This document shows, in pieces, positions 36,246-47,031 of a stretch of 64,000 bases of DNA. Each line of letters begins with the position of its first letter. The stretch's first letter is position 1. The stretch covers positions 1,426,001 through 1,490,000 of the forward strand of contig JAGKQI010000093.1 of NCBI GenBank assembly GCA_018806915.1, given 5' to 3'. A program made the translations under genes and the position numbers. Origin of the DNA: Phytophthora colocasiae (Eukaryota; Oomycota; Peronosporomycetes; Peronosporales; Peronosporaceae). A model generated the notes under the pieces. The model did not search any database and was not told the origin of the DNA. It saw only the letters and a program-made list of their open reading frames with translations.

Positions 36246-37200
36246 ATGGAGCCAGAAGCATACGCTCACTTGACTCCGAGTCAGCGGGACACGCTTAACA
36301 AGCTTACGTCCTTGCTGGGCCCGGAAGGTATGGCGCCCCTTGCGTCCCAAGGGCCGGAGGCCGTCAACGCGCGCCTCGAGGCATTTGCCTCGTACGAAAA
36401 CGCTCTCGTTGAGCACATCCAACGGAATGTAAAAGGGGTTAACCCCGCTCCGAGAGCTAAGCCCGTCACGCTCAGCCTGAAGACCTTTCACGGGCACGAA
36501 GGAGAGAACCTCTTGTTGTGGACCCGAGAGGTCGAAATGGCCATGGGGCCGCTATGCTCCAGTTGGAAGGCCAACGCGTAGCGTTCGCCATCTCTAAGCT
36601 CGAAGGGCGAGCACGAAAAATGGGCCTTGACGTCTGGAACGTCGGTAGAAATCTTCCCCACTTGGAGTGAGCTTAAGGCCAAGCTTACGCAAGTGTTCGC
36701 TCCGCCCTAACCAGGCGTATCGCGTGCAGTCACGCTTCCTGCCTTTGCCGACAGGGCAAGAAGGACCTGGTGGACTATGTCCAAGAGCTGCGCACACTCA
36801 TTGCAGGCATGGCTGCCGACCCTCTACCCCGTGACCATCTTCATGGAAGGTTTACGAGCTGGCGGGCCAGGACGGAGGCATTCCGTCAGAATCCTCGCAC
36901 CTTCGAGGACGCTGTCAGCGTGGCACTGAATGCCGAACACAACTTTAAGTTGTCGAGGGTCGGTGCTAACAGCACAGGGTCCGGGGACCTGAGCCCATGG
37001 ACCTCAGCTATGCTGAAGATGAAGTAGCCGAGCTTACGGGCTGCGGTGCAGCGTATGAGCACCCGCCGGTGCTACGTGTGGTAGTCCCACACATCTGAGG
37101 CCCAACTGCCCTCTGCGCAAAGAGCGCGCCGGCCAGAATGGCCGCAACCCTGCCGCGGGTCCCGCTTTGGGCTCTGCCCAGGAACGACGGCTCCCCAGAC
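36246..37200 (+). CDS. Gypsy A Gag
   Basis: Starts [20 protein letters not shown] at the first ATG after the 5' LTR. The capsid-like part includes [20 protein letters not shown], and a frameshift near 36,570 is followed by [24 protein letters not shown] zinc knuckle ([14 protein letters not shown]) at 37,070-37,115 is split by one missing base. Forms particles and binds element RNA by family role. At least three frame breaks. Confidence 0.78.
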
Positions 37201-37642
37201 GCGAGGCGGTCTACTGGGAAGAACTGAGTTCTGCAGTGCGTGAGAGGCACTGGGGCTCAGCCCCGGAAGAGCTCCGTGCTCTTGAACACGGAACGTGTGA
37301 GCAAGCAGGGCTTGCTGGTCGTCCATGTGGACGTGAAGGGCTTCGAGAAGCCGTGGATCGTGTTGATCGATTCTGGAGCGTCTAGCAACTATGTCAGACG
37401 CTCCACCGTTGAGGGTAGTCAGCAATTATGCTGAGGCGCTTCGAGCGCGAAGAGGTGACACCGTCACCGTCCGTCTAGCGACGGGCGTCCGTGTCACGGC
37501 AGCCAAGGTCACCATGGACCTGCGGCTGAAGTTCTTGGACTTCGATAGCGTGGAACGCTGCTTGGTCTTGGACCTGGATTCGAGGTACGACCTCATCCTT
37601 GGTATGGCGTCGCTGGAGCGTCACGAGCCATGGATCGATTAA
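37201..37642 (+). CDS. Gypsy A aspartic protease
   Basis: LLVVHVDVKGFEKPWIVLID leads to the active-site LIDSGASSNYVRRS near 37,368, and the second hallmark DLILGMASLERHEPWID ends at a TAA at 37,642. It would process Gag-Pol. One frameshift occurs near 37,430 between the two motifs. Confidence 0.83.
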
Positions 37643-37687
37643 AGGTCGAAGACCTTAGGTGCTACGCACTTCTCTCCTAGTGGGGCT

Positions 37688-39505
37688 TTGGCGAGTCATG
37701 AACCCACCTCTGCTAGGAAGCAGAAGCGCTATTGGCGCGAGCATCGAGCCGAGTCGGCTATGATGCTGGAAGTCGGCGTGTCCGAGTTAGTGGACAGCAC
37801 CGAGTGCGAGGACCGCAGTCCTGTTGAGCGCGTAGGGCTGATTGACAGTGAGTCCACGTGTGGGCAAGGCCCACGTAATCCCTGTGGGGCGGCACGTACT
37901 CCGCCGAGCGATGCTGGTCGTGTACCAAGTAGATCGCTGAATGTCTCTGACATTGGACCAGCTACGGTCATTGATTGTGCAGCGGCACGTACTCCGCTGA
38001 GCGACATCGGCCATCGACCGAGTGGATCGCTGAGTGTCTCTGACACTGGGCCGAGAGAGGCCGAAACTTGTGCGACGGCACGTAACCCGTCGAATGGACG
38101 TTCGTCGGCTAGACGACGACGTCGTAAGGCCCTTTGGGCGAGACGCTCTGCGTCTGAGTCATCCGTGACGTCGAGTACCGACGCACAGGAGGGCTGTGGG
38201 CAGCTATACACTCTGATTGATGGAGTGGACGGCAGTGCCGAAGGCAGCGTCCTGCTGGACGAGCTGCCGAGTGTTAACAAGCTCCTTGAGCTAGAGGAGA
38301 TGTCGTTCGCCGACTTTGGCGATGCCTTAAAGGCTGGCGAACTCGCCGAGGTGGTCATCGTCCGACCTGAAGAGGAGTTAAACTCATCGTCCCTCGTTGA
38401 CGAGTCCGTCTTGGCCGAGGTCAAGAAGGCGTTGAACGCCAGGAGTGGATCGGAGATCCTCAAGAATCCCTCGGATCCCTTCTACTCCTTGCTGAAGGAA
38501 TATGGAGACGTTGTCTCGAAGGAACCACCGAGTGGCCTGCCTCCTGACCGAGGCGTTCGTCACGAGATCGACTTAGTTCCCGGAACTAAATACTGCGTGA
38601 CCCGGCAGTGGCCTCTTCCTAAAGAGCAATGCGACGTCATTGACGCCTTCTTCCGTGCGAAGCACGCGGCGGGTCTCGTGCGCGAGAGCAAGTCTCCGCA
38701 CTCCGCGCCTACGTTCTGTGTCAGAAAGCCGAATGGCAAGTGGCGTATCGTTCACGCTTTTAACAAGCTCAACGCTGCCATGATTCCGGCGCAGACGCCG
38801 ATTCCTAGGAAGGATGTTCTTCAGAACAACATGGTGGGTTGCACCATGTACAGTGCGCTCGACTTAGTCGATGGCTACTATCAGCTGCTCATGCGAGCCA
38901 GTGATATTCCGCTTACAGCGGTGAGCACCCCGAGCGGTATGCTCTGGGAGTGGCTCGTCATGTCCCAAGGGCTGTCGAATGCAACATTCAATCGTCTAGT
39001 GACGCAGTTGTTCAGGCCCCTGCGGGCATTCGCACAGACGTACTTTGACGACGTGTTCGTCCACAGTCAGGCCGAACACGGCAAGACTGACGTCGAGGTG
39101 CACGTGGAACACGTGAGAGCTGTGCTCGAGTGCATGCGCACGAACAAATTGTACGCCAACGCAGACAAGTGCGTCTTTGGCGCGGAAGAAATCCCCTTCC
39201 TAGGGTGCTTCATTGGGAAGCATGGCCTTCGTGCTGATCCAGCAAAGGTCAAGGCCATTGTGGACTGGCCGGTTCCCTTGAACCAGAAGGACTTGCGTAA
39301 GTGGCTGGGCTTGGCCAACTACTTGCACAAGTATAGCGAGAACTACGCTGCGTTGGCTCGGCCACTGACGGATCTCCTAAGAAGGATGCCGAATGGGTAT
39401 GGCGTGCTGAGCACGAGAGTGCGTTCACTTGTATCAAGGATAGCTGCTTCAGGCACCGATACTGGCGTTGCCAGACCCCGATCGTCCGTTCATCGTCGTC
39501 TGTGA
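37688..39505 (+). CDS. Gypsy A linker and reverse transcriptase
   Basis: The ~260-residue N-terminal part is low-complexity and contains three imperfect copies of a segment around ARTP(P/L)SD-G--PS-SLNVSD. RT follows: VTRQWPLPKEQCDVI, KWRIVHAFNKLNAAM, TMYSALDLVDGYYQLLM, the QGLSNATFNRLVTQLF finger and the catalytic YFDDVFVHS near 39,045. Ends in the connection domain (LGLANYLHKYSENYAALARP). 605 codons without a stop; the frame shifts near 39,400 into RNase H. Confidence 0.92.
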   Translation: MASHEPTSARKQKRYWREHRAESAMMLEVGVSELVDSTECEDRSPVERVGLIDSESTCGQGPRNPCGAARTPPSDAGRVPSRSLNVSDIGPATVIDCAAARTPLSDIGHRPSGSLSVSDTGPREAETCATARNPSNGRSSARRRRRKALWARRSASESSVTSSTDAQEGCGQLYTLIDGVDGSAEGSVLLDELPSVNKLLELEEMSFADFGDALKAGELAEVVIVRPEEELNSSSLVDESVLAEVKKALNARSGSEILKNPSDPFYSLLKEYGDVVSKEPPSGLPPDRGVRHEIDLVPGTKYCVTRQWPLPKEQCDVIDAFFRAKHAAGLVRESKSPHSAPTFCVRKPNGKWRIVHAFNKLNAAMIPAQTPIPRKDVLQNNMVGCTMYSALDLVDGYYQLLMRASDIPLTAVSTPSGMLWEWLVMSQGLSNATFNRLVTQLFRPLRAFAQTYFDDVFVHSQAEHGKTDVEVHVEHVRAVLECMRTNKLYANADKCVFGAEEIPFLGCFIGKHGLRADPAKVKAIVDWPVPLNQKDLRKWLGLANYLHKYSENYAALARPLTDLLRRMPNGYGVLSTRVRSLVSRIAASGTDTGVARPRSSVHRRL

Positions 39506-40244
39506 CGCCTCGGACTTTGCCATCGGCAGTGCTTTGCTACAAGCGGACGCCGACGGGCGCGAACGCGTCATTGCGTTTGAGTCTCGGCAGCTCAAGGCTG
39601 CTGAGAAGAACTATCCAGTTCATGACAAGGAGCTACTTGCGATGAAGTACGCTCTCGTCAAATTCAGGGTTCACCTGCTCTGCTCCAAGCCATTCGTGAT
39701 CTACACTGATCATGCGTCGCTACGCACCGCGACGGAGTCGCCTCACCTCTCATAGAGGATGGCCCGATGGCTCTCCTTCTTTGCGGAGTATAACTTCGAG
39801 GTGAAGTATAAGCCTGGCAGGCAGAACGTCCTCGCTGACGCGTTATCACGTCGCCCGGACTATGAGTTATCTCATGTCACCTTGGTGACATCGTCCGTGA
39901 CGGACATGGTTCGAGCAGCGTACGCTCAGGACGACTCCTGTGTCGCGCTTCAAGCTCTAGGGAGCGATGAGTTTAAGGACTCAAAGGTGACGCTGTCACG
40001 ACGCCTAAAGGCGAGACTCCAGCGCTATAGCCTGGAAGGTGGTCTGCTGTACTACAGCACGGGTCAGGATGACCCACCTCACGATGAGGACCTGAAGTAT
40101 CGTATCCTCTATGAGGCCCACGACACGTCCACCAGCAGCCACCTCGGTCGTGAGAAGACCTACGGCTCGGTGAGCTCCATGTACTGGTGGCCAAAGATGT
40201 ACAAGTGGGTCAGCACATATGTGCACACGTGCGAGACGTGTTAG
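39468..40244 (+). CDS. Gypsy A RNase H and integrase zinc domain
   Basis: RNase H shows FIVVCDASDFAIGSALLQ and DKELLAMKYALVKFR, then YTDHASLRTA before a stop at 39,755. The linker VKYKPGRQNVLADALSRRPD follows. The integrase H2C2 region shows HDTSTSSHLGREKT and CETC with a stop immediately after at 40,244. The stop and the earlier frameshift interrupt the polyprotein. Confidence 0.87.
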
Positions 40245-40276
40245 CGGGTTAACCCTCAGCGCACGCGGCAGCGCCT

Positions 40277-41389
40277 TTGGCGAGCTTGCCTGTACCCTCT
40301 GGGTGTTGGCAGTCCATCAGTATGGACTTTGTGTTTGGCCTGCCGAAGGACTCAGCAGGCAACACGGGCGATGTGGTCTTTGTTGACCGTCTGAGCAAGA
40401 TGGCTCACCTAGCGGCTGTGCCGGACACCATCGATGGCGCTGGTACAGCGACGATCTTCATCGATCGGGTCTTCCACCAGCATGGGCTGCCAGAGACCAT
40501 TGTCTCGGATCGAGACCCTGGTTTCACGGGTCACTTCTGGACGTCCGTCTTTAAAGTGCTTGGCACTCGACTGGACATGTCCACGGCGGACCATCCGCAG
40601 ACCGACGGTCAGACTGAACGCGTGAACCGCGTCCTGGAGGACATCCTCCGAAGCGTATGCGCTGAAACGCCGAAGCGTTGGAGCGCTATGCTCCCGCTCG
40701 TTGAGTTCTCAATGAACAATGCGGTGCATGCCTCGACAGGCTTCACCCCGTTCTACGTGAACGGCCTTGCGCATCCGCGCGTCCCGCTCACTCCGCCACG
40801 CGGTGCTTTCGGGCTTAGTGGGGGAGAGGCTGTGCCGTCACTCGAGCTTGCTGATATCTGCCCTTCTGCTGTGCGTAAACAAGTCGATGACTTCCTCTCG
40901 GTGAGATTGAGCGTATTGCGCCGTGTGCGTGACGCGATGGCTGAAAGCTAAGACGTTCAGAAGGAACAAGCTGATGCAAAAGGTAAAGGCAATGGATGGG
41001 AATTTAAGGTCGGTGACCAGGTTTTATTAAACGCTAAGAACCTACCTACACATGCAGTGTCGAGTGTCTTTAAGACGAAATTGTGTCCGCGCTTCATCAA
41101 ACCATTTACGGTCGTGGCCAAGAAGGGCCTGGCATACACGCTTGACTTGCCAAAGCGGATGCGAACACACCCCGTGTTCTACGTCGGCTTGCTTAAGCCA
41201 TATCGGGACCCCGCGGGGGTGAGCGCGGAGGCGCTGGCGCCGACGACACACGCCCAGGCTGCGTCATCTGCAGCAGCAACGTCACCTGACCCCGCAGCTC
41301 AGCGAGCTGAAGCTCCTGCTGGTGCAGGCGAGCAGTCAAGGACTGAGGACCTTCAAGCCACCCGGCTTTCAATCTCCTCTATGTCATGA
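40277..41389 (+). CDS. Gypsy A integrase core
   Basis: The DDE core shows SMDFVFGLPKDSAGN (first D), IVSDRDPGFTGHFW (second D) and HPQTDGQTERVNRVLEDI (E), then MNNAVHASTGFTPFYVNG. After a break near 40,950 the C-terminal domain follows (PRFIKPFTVVAKKGLAYTLD, HPVFYVGLLKPYRDP). It joins element cDNA to the target site. Confidence 0.92.
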
Positions 41390-41807
41390 GCGAGACGGGC
41401 ATGCGAATGCCAAACGCTCTCCCGGTTCCCTTGAAGAGACTGAGTCTGACTCTGGAGAGTACCGATCGAGCGATCGAGTTGATACCAGGCGCGCTGCGAC
41501 AAATAGCGCTCATCACACTCGTCGAGTATCGCGTCCCGCAGCGAATCGGCCTCCTCCGCCGTTGCTCGATGAGCAGGGGACTCCCCATTACCACGTGGAG
41601 CGCCTGATGGCGCGGCGTCGCCACCGTAGTCAAAACCAGTATCTGGTGAAGTGGCGTGGGTATCCTCATTCCCAAAACTCGTGGGAGTTTGAAGGGCCCC
41701 TGAGGCAGGACTGCCCTGACGTCGTGGACGCTTTTGATCGCAAAGATCGGAGGCGCCCGAAGGGCTCGAGGTCGACCACTCGGTCGACACCCGCTTCTCA
41801 CCACTAG
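41322..41807 (+). CDS. Gypsy A integrase chromodomain tail
   Basis: After an arginine-rich linker, YHVERLMARRRHRSQNQYLV and KWRGYPHSQNSWEFEGPL form a chromodomain, followed by a basic end at 41,807. In chromoviruses this module guides integration toward particular chromatin. It overlaps the antisense ORF that ends at 41,353. Confidence 0.85.
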   Translation: MQASSQGLRTFKPPGFQSPLCHERDGHANAKRSPGSLEETESDSGEYRSSDRVDTRRAATNSAHHTRRVSRPAANRPPPPLLDEQGTPHYHVERLMARRRHRSQNQYLVKWRGYPHSQNSWEFEGPLRQDCPDVVDAFDRKDRRRPKGSRSTTRSTPASHH

Positions 41808-42831
41808 TGTGAGAAGCTGACGGACTAGCAGCCGAGCTCAGGCTCTGGTCCGTGGCTGGCACAGCCAGTGAGTCTCCTTCGGAGACTGGAGGAGCGTCCT
41901 GCGAAGCAGGGATAGTGGCCTTAGAGGCGGGAGTCACTTCCGTCGTGTGGCGAGGAAAGCGGCCGGGCCGCACGCGTAGCTTCGCGTACTGGAAGAGTAG
42001 ACCTCGAGCGAGGCGGACGTCCACCTCGGCGCAGCTCTCCATGAGCCGATCGAACGACGCGAGCTTCCGTGAAGCCTCGGCCCAGGTGGCCACATGGACC
42101 ATGTAGTCCCGGGTAGTCTCTCCGGTTTGGAGAAGGAGTGGATAAGTCCTCATCTGAGGTACAGACTCCCGTCGTCGTTGCTTATCTAAGCGTTGCCGAT
42201 ACTCGGCGGGTGTGCACACCTGCGGGGTCAGGAAACGCTCATGAAGCCCCTGTCGCTGCTGAGCCTCAGCCACTGTACGAGGAGGACCGCCTATGGCGTA
42301 ACCATGCAGGTTTGGCTGTGCCATCAACTGTTTCACCTACTCGGCAGGGTCACGAGACTCGAAGCCGTAGTCGCTCCGCGACGAAGCCCCTACGATGCTC
42401 CGAGGAACCGGTCGACGCCACCCTGGGGGACTGCTCATGGAGGCCTCCTGCGCCTCATCGAGCGGGTTGGAGATCGTGTCGTCGACGCCCCCGGGCGGCT
42501 CGGGTTCATCGCGAGCAGGAAGTGGTGGCGCGTCGCGCAACGCGTTGAGCACCAGGCTCGAGGGTCCCTCAGGGAACGGATTAGGCTGACGCAGCTGCCG
42601 GGGAATTGAGTACCGACGCGGATCGCGTGGGGAGCGTTGCTCTACCGGTCGAGTCGACCGAGGGCTCTCGGGAGCTGCGGGCTCAGGTCCCTCGCCCTGT
42701 ACGGACTCCTCATAGTCCACTTCGATCTCGCCGTCCTCGGCAGGAGAGCGACGGGTCGCGCGTCGGGGATGCTGTCGTGTACTCGAACGGCGAGCCACCA
42801 CTACCACTTGTAGTCGGCCGCCCTTGAACAT
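41353..42831 (-). CDS. Antisense ORF of Gypsy A (unknown product, one in-frame TAG)
   Basis: On the strand opposite gag-pol, from ATG 42,831 (MFKGGRLQVVVVARRSS) to 41,353, about 490 codons with a single TAG at 42,337-42,339 in an otherwise continuous frame; CAG to TAG would explain it. The N-terminal third is low-complexity, proline- and charge-rich. The middle holds AEYRQRLDKQRRRESVPQMR and TRDYMVHVATWAEASRKLAS, resembling a gag-like helical domain. The end is a helical EEADSLRDAILDECDERYLS and HARLAHDIEEIESRVA. It overlaps the chromodomain in antisense. No family recognised; whether it is translated is unknown. Confidence 0.5.
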
Positions 42832-43111
42832 CGCTCCGTAGCGAAGGCGAGACGCCGCGAAGTACTCCGAAACGGAGAGCGTGAGAGGAGCCGAGGGCTC
42901 AGGCAGGAAAGCGCGGAGGCGCTGTGGCTGAGAAGCCAGAACAAGGGACACCCGAGGAGCCGTAGGCTCGCTGGGGCGAATGGGATAATGTGCTCGTTGA
43001 GCCAGCGCGCACGCGCACTCTCGTCGAGAGAGTTCTTTTATCGGAAAGTTGCCGGTGACAGGCCTTGACAAGGCAGTTATGCCTGCAGTTGTAGATACTG
43101 CGTATCCACGG

Positions 43112-43126
43112 TTTGGTGGGGGAGGG
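43112..43126 (+). promoter_or_regulatory. Polypurine tract of Gypsy A
   Basis: The purine run GGTGGGGGAGGG lies directly before the 3' LTR start TGTAACGG. By family it primes plus-strand DNA synthesis. Confidence 0.8.
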
Positions 43127-43196
43127 TGTAACGGGGTTACACGGCGCTGCGCGCCTTGGCAACAGTTGGTGTGGTATACACCGACTATCACACGTC
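43127..43196 (+). repeat. 3' LTR of Gypsy A, first 70 bp
   Basis: Matches the start of the 5' LTR (TGTAACGGGGTTACACGG to CACACGTCA) and then changes abruptly to hAT sequence. The missing remainder is found inverted at 44,412-44,746. Confidence 0.88.
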
Positions 43197-43570
43197 AAGG
43201 ATCTTGTCTCAAGGCTGCCGTGGCTAAACGTGCTGGAGGAAAACTGTCGAAAGCTTGTCAGATTTTTTAAGAAAACGCCAACAACTGTGGGCTGAGTTGC
43301 GACGCCTCCAACTGCTCGAAGGGAAAAACGCGTTGGTACTACCAGCCGACACGCGATGGGGAACTATCGAGAAGTGTTTCGCCTCGGTTTTGGATATTAT
43401 GCACGCCTTCGTGAGCAACAGAGACTTTCTTAAAGGAAATACGAAGGAGCAGAAAGTTAAGCGGCGAATGGCTTTCGATGTTGTCCGAGCCAAATATTTC
43501 ATCTCACAGCTACGAAAGGCGATTTCGATTCTTGGTGTCCTTCTCGTTTCCAAAAGCTGTTCGAGCGTAA
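43197..43570 (+). pseudogene. hAT transposase middle fragment (inverted)
   Basis: KDLVSRLPWLNVLEENCRKL, RFFKKTPTTV, a frameshift, LVLPADTRWGTIEKCF and NRDFLKGNTKEQKVKRRMAF, then FQKLFERNTRP, are typical of the central part of hAT (DUF659-type) transposases. It begins at the break in the Gypsy A LTR and ends where Copia B sequence starts. If 43,197-44,746 is turned round, it lies next to HGCIS at 44,747 in the same direction. Confidence 0.75.
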
Positions 43571-44411
43571 CACGCGGCCTATAAAGGGTATCGACTACTT
43601 GACATGAAAGCAAATCAGTACCTTATAGCTCGAGATGTAAGTTCGGTATTAATACAACTGAAGGTTTAATTGCTCAATCATTTCCTCCTGGAAGTATTGA
43701 AATAAGTGAGAGGAATTTCGAGGATATTGGCGTATTAGGAAAGAGAGTGGAACAACAAATTCAACCTGATCACGCTAAAAAATCGCGAGTAGAAATTGAG
43801 AATACCCCAACCCTCGTTAGTACAGGGACAGTGGGAGCTCAATGTGACGCCGTACCTTCCACTTCTCGAAGTCGTAGAAAAAGAACTCCTAACACACGAC
43901 TACAAGATTCTGTAGTATCAATCAATAGTGATACTACAAACACCAAAGTGATACCGATTCAACGGTCACTCAAAGAGGCAAGTAGAGGCCCACATGCCAA
44001 ACTGTAGGAGGAAGCAGTTCAAATTGAGTATCAAGCATTAGTAGCAAATGATACATGGGAAATAGTACCGCTACCGAACGGAAGAAAAGTATTAGGTTGT
44101 CATTGGGTTTTTGATGTTAAGTACTTTCCGAACGGGTCAGTTGAGCGATTTAAAGCGAGGTTAGTAGTCCTAGGTAATACTCAAATATATGGTGTTGATT
44201 TCAATGAGACATTTTTGCCAGTTGCACGATATGAGTCTTTACGACTACTACTTGCGATCTCGACTATAAAAGATCTTCATGTACACCAAATGGACGTATA
44301 TCAACTGCATTCTTGAATGGAACATTGTATGAAGATATCTATATGCAACAGCCCAGTGGATTTCGGCACGGTAATACTTCGTCTGTTTGTAAATTAAAAA
44401 GAGCTCTATAT
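43571..44411 (+). pseudogene. Copia B pol, integrase end to start of RT (inverted)
   Basis: Starts inside the Copia linker (YKGYRLLDMKANQYLIARDV) and runs through a variable basic region to RT: ANDTWEIVPLPNGRKVLGCH, ERFKARLVVLGNTQIYGVDF, ARYESLRLLLAISTIKDL and TAFLNGTLYEDIYMQQPSGF. It ends CKLKRALY exactly where Gypsy A LTR sequence begins. The next expected residues GLKQ start the remnant at 34,209. A stop near 44,005 and frame breaks near 43,630 and 44,300 are present. Confidence 0.85.
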
Positions 44412-44746
44412 TGCAGCGGGCTGCGTAGGTGTGCACGGCACAGAGGAAGTTTAGTTGACTCGTAGAGTCCTCCTTGCAAGGCACTAGCCTTCGGTTCTAT
44501 ACAAGAACCAAGTAGTCCACTAAATACGGGACTCCCACAATCAGTGTCCCTATAATAAAGGAACTAACACTAATTATGTAAAATGCAACTGATTTTTATT
44601 TACTTTATTGCCCTAATCCTAAATGTAACGGATTTAGTATCTAACATACTAAATCCTAATCAAATGTAATGTGTGGCTCTGAGCTAACTGCCATCCAATG
44701 GCTACACATGTGACGTGTGAGATACGATGTGTCATACACAGATATG
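44412..44746 (-). repeat. 3' LTR of Gypsy A, remainder, inverted
   Basis: Reads on the minus strand from about CATATCTGTGTATGACACAT to the LTR end CGCTGCA at 44,412. Together with 43,127-43,196 it makes one complete LTR. It contains about 19 bp absent from the 5' LTR. Confidence 0.85.
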
Positions 44747-44850
44747 TGATATACATCCATGAAAGAAGATCTGGGGGCATTCCGGTTGCAACGTCTGCCA
44801 CACCAGTTGGTTTGCGGTTGTGTTGCCAGTAACGACGGCAGCAATGGTGG
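44747..44850 (-). pseudogene. hAT transposase fragment (left of Gypsy B)
   Basis: From 44,850 the minus frame reads TTIAAVVTGNTTANQLVWQT then PECPQIFFHGCIS. Removing Gypsy B and one GTGG joins it in frame to RVITKASFT at 51,532. It is the second D region and HGC motif of a DUF659/hAT protein. Confidence 0.8.
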
Positions 44851-45528
44851 TGTAATGGGTTTAGTCTCACTGCCCACCAGTGGGTCGAATAGCTGGTGCT
44901 GCGCCGGGTGGAATATCCAAGGATCGGGTGCTAAAGAGCACTGCTCCTGTTGGCTCGGTTCACCGCGCCGGTTTGTTCGATGCTGCAGCACGAACGCACC
45001 TATTTATATTAGCCTAATAGACTTCTACTTTCGTCTTTCGTTCCTTCGTTCCTTCGTTCCTCCGTTCCTTCGTAGACGTCAGTCCTCGTTGGTCCTCCTG
45101 CACTCACGACAGTACTAACTGCTCGTCCTCCAAGTCCCGCGACTTACGCTACCCAGCCGTACCAGGTGAGTCGTCTTCTCCGACCCTCGACTGGCTGCCA
45201 CGTTCGTCACCGCTTGAAACCCGATAGTCCTCCTCTCGCTTAAGTTCCTCCTTAAACCGCCGCCCTTCGTTGGTGCTATCCAGCCGTCCGATTTGCAAGT
45301 GAGCTTCGGGCTCATCGTGCCTTCCGTCTGTCTCCTCATGGTGCACGTCCAGCATAGATCTCACTTCGCGTGACTCGTGCCGTCAACCAATACGGTCTCT
45401 CCTATTGGCACTTCCATCGCAGTCAGTGTCACTTCTGTAGGCGGCTTCAAGCACGATCGTGGGTCTAACCCAGATCCAGGTTAAAGTTCCCGCCGATCCA
45501 CTTCCAACAGTCGCTGAGCTGCCCGTTC
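44851..45528 (-). repeat. 3' LTR of Gypsy B (shortened)
   Basis: Matches 50,716-51,491 but lacks about 73 bp in the middle and the outermost 36 bp next to the internal region. Contains a TTCGTTCC microsatellite near 45,030-45,072. Confidence 0.85.
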
Positions 45529-45582
45529 CCGCTGTCAAAGAGTTGGTCGTATTCTGCGATGGACATCCACCGTCCTCCTCGC

Positions 45583-46745
45583 TCAGGGTTTCCTTTGTCG
45601 CCCCCTCGGCAGCTGTACTTTCTCTGCAGTACTCGCTGGCTGGTCGTAACAGGTATTCAAGTACATATTGGCCGGCCTTATTTCTTCGTCGCCGCCTTCT
45701 GAGTTCCACCAAGAGTCCGTTCTTGCAGGTCTCTTCTTGTCGCGTCCAGCAACGGCTGTATTAACAGGGAGCCGCCGTTGTTCTCGTAGTCGTTCCTGTC
45801 GCCTCGTCATCTTCGTCTTCGGACCGTGCATCTTCGTACTCAATCTGCTCAGCTAGATCCCGGGCTGCCGTCCAGCAGGACCGTTGGTTGCCGGTAGGTT
45901 ACCAGGAACGACAACTATAAATTGCTCGTGCTCATTCCCGTCGTCCTCCCGTTCCACCAGAAAGTTATCGTACCCTGCAGACTCCACTATTCGCATCGGA
46001 CCGATCCACTGATGAGCAAACTTCGAGGCTGCGGGTCCACGCGGAGGTCGAAACATCCATACTCGATCTCCAGGCTCGAAATTCGTCCTCTTCCTGGCCT
46101 TCCTATCGTAATACCTTGCTTGCCGACGTTGTTCTCGTTCTCCTGTCACTCGCGTTGCGCGTAATAATTCGTTGGGTGCTCTTAATCTCCGTCCCATCAT
46201 CAACTCGTTCGGGGATAACATCAGTGTAAGAATACACCGCGTAATCCACCCAGGTGTCCCAGTCTCGTTGTTTCTCGTCACTCATGAACGTTGCTATACA
46301 ATCTTTCCAAGTACGGTGAAATCGCTCTACCAGAGCCGATCATTTGGGGTCGATAGGGGACTGGATTGATTCAATTCCTCAATCACTTTGCCAACAAGTT
46401 CTGGTGCTCCGTCCGTCAGGATATCTCGAAAGGGTCCGCCTCATTAGAAACTCTGCGATGTTCTCAGCGGTATGATCCTTTACATCTCGTCACGTATTCC
46501 GCTACGTCGAGAGCCCACCGGTCACCGACATCCTCCTCGTAAGCTGCGTAGTGGTGGTATCGCTTCTCGAGGACGTGCTTTACGACTGCCGCACTCCTGA
46601 CACCCTAGCACCCATCGTCGTACTTCATTCTGCAGTCCTGGCCACCAATATTGTTGAGCTATCCGTGCGTATGTGTGCGTTGGGTGGAAGAACTACTCGT
46701 CGTCCGTTAGGTCGTTCCGGCTCTTGTTCTGCTCCTCGATAATTT
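45583..46745 (-). pseudogene. Gypsy B integrase
   Basis: The zinc domain reads ARIAQQYWWPGLQNEVRRWV and GCQECGSRKARP near 46,640; the core keeps DRWALDVAEYV and TDGAPELVGKVIEEL (first two acidic sites) with breaks; the C-terminal part is LSPNELMMGRRLRAPNELLR, FEPGDRVWMFRPPRGPAASK and PMRIVESAGYDNFLVE. The last acidic residue is not identified. Ends in a basic tail to 45,583. Confidence 0.75.
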
Positions 46746-47031
46746 CTTCGTCAGTCAATTGTAGCGTTGGCGTTCCACTTCACTGGGGTTCGTCCACAGC
46801 AGGTTGGGGTTCAACTCGTTGCTCATCTTCTGCTCTCTCGTTAATCTCGAGTAGTAACCTCGCGTCAGTCGTTGTTGTGTCCACGCGTGACACGTTACCA
46901 GTGTCCGCAGAGTTGTCGTCATCCTGCATTGACGTCGTTCTCACCGGGTTACTGCAGTTAAGCTCGTTTGTCGTTCCACTCCGCCCAGGTGACCGTTTTA
47001 CGCTGTTCCGCCTTCTTCGTGCGGCTGGTTG

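Larger units (their letters stand above)
34210..43196 (+). mobile_element. Chromodomain Gypsy retrotransposon (Gypsy A)
   Basis: The 5' LTR is at 34,210-36,188 (with a Tc1-type element inside), the gag-pol genes at 36,246-41,807, an antisense ORF at 42,831-41,353, a polypurine tract at 43,112-43,126, and the first 70 bp of the 3' LTR at 43,127-43,196. The rest of the 3' LTR lies inverted at 44,412-44,746. The flanking bases are ATAAA on the left and, after undoing the inversion, ATATA on the right; this is a 4/5 match to a 5-bp target duplication in Copia B pol. Domain order protease, RT, RNase H, integrase, chromodomain defines a chromovirus. Confidence 0.92.
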
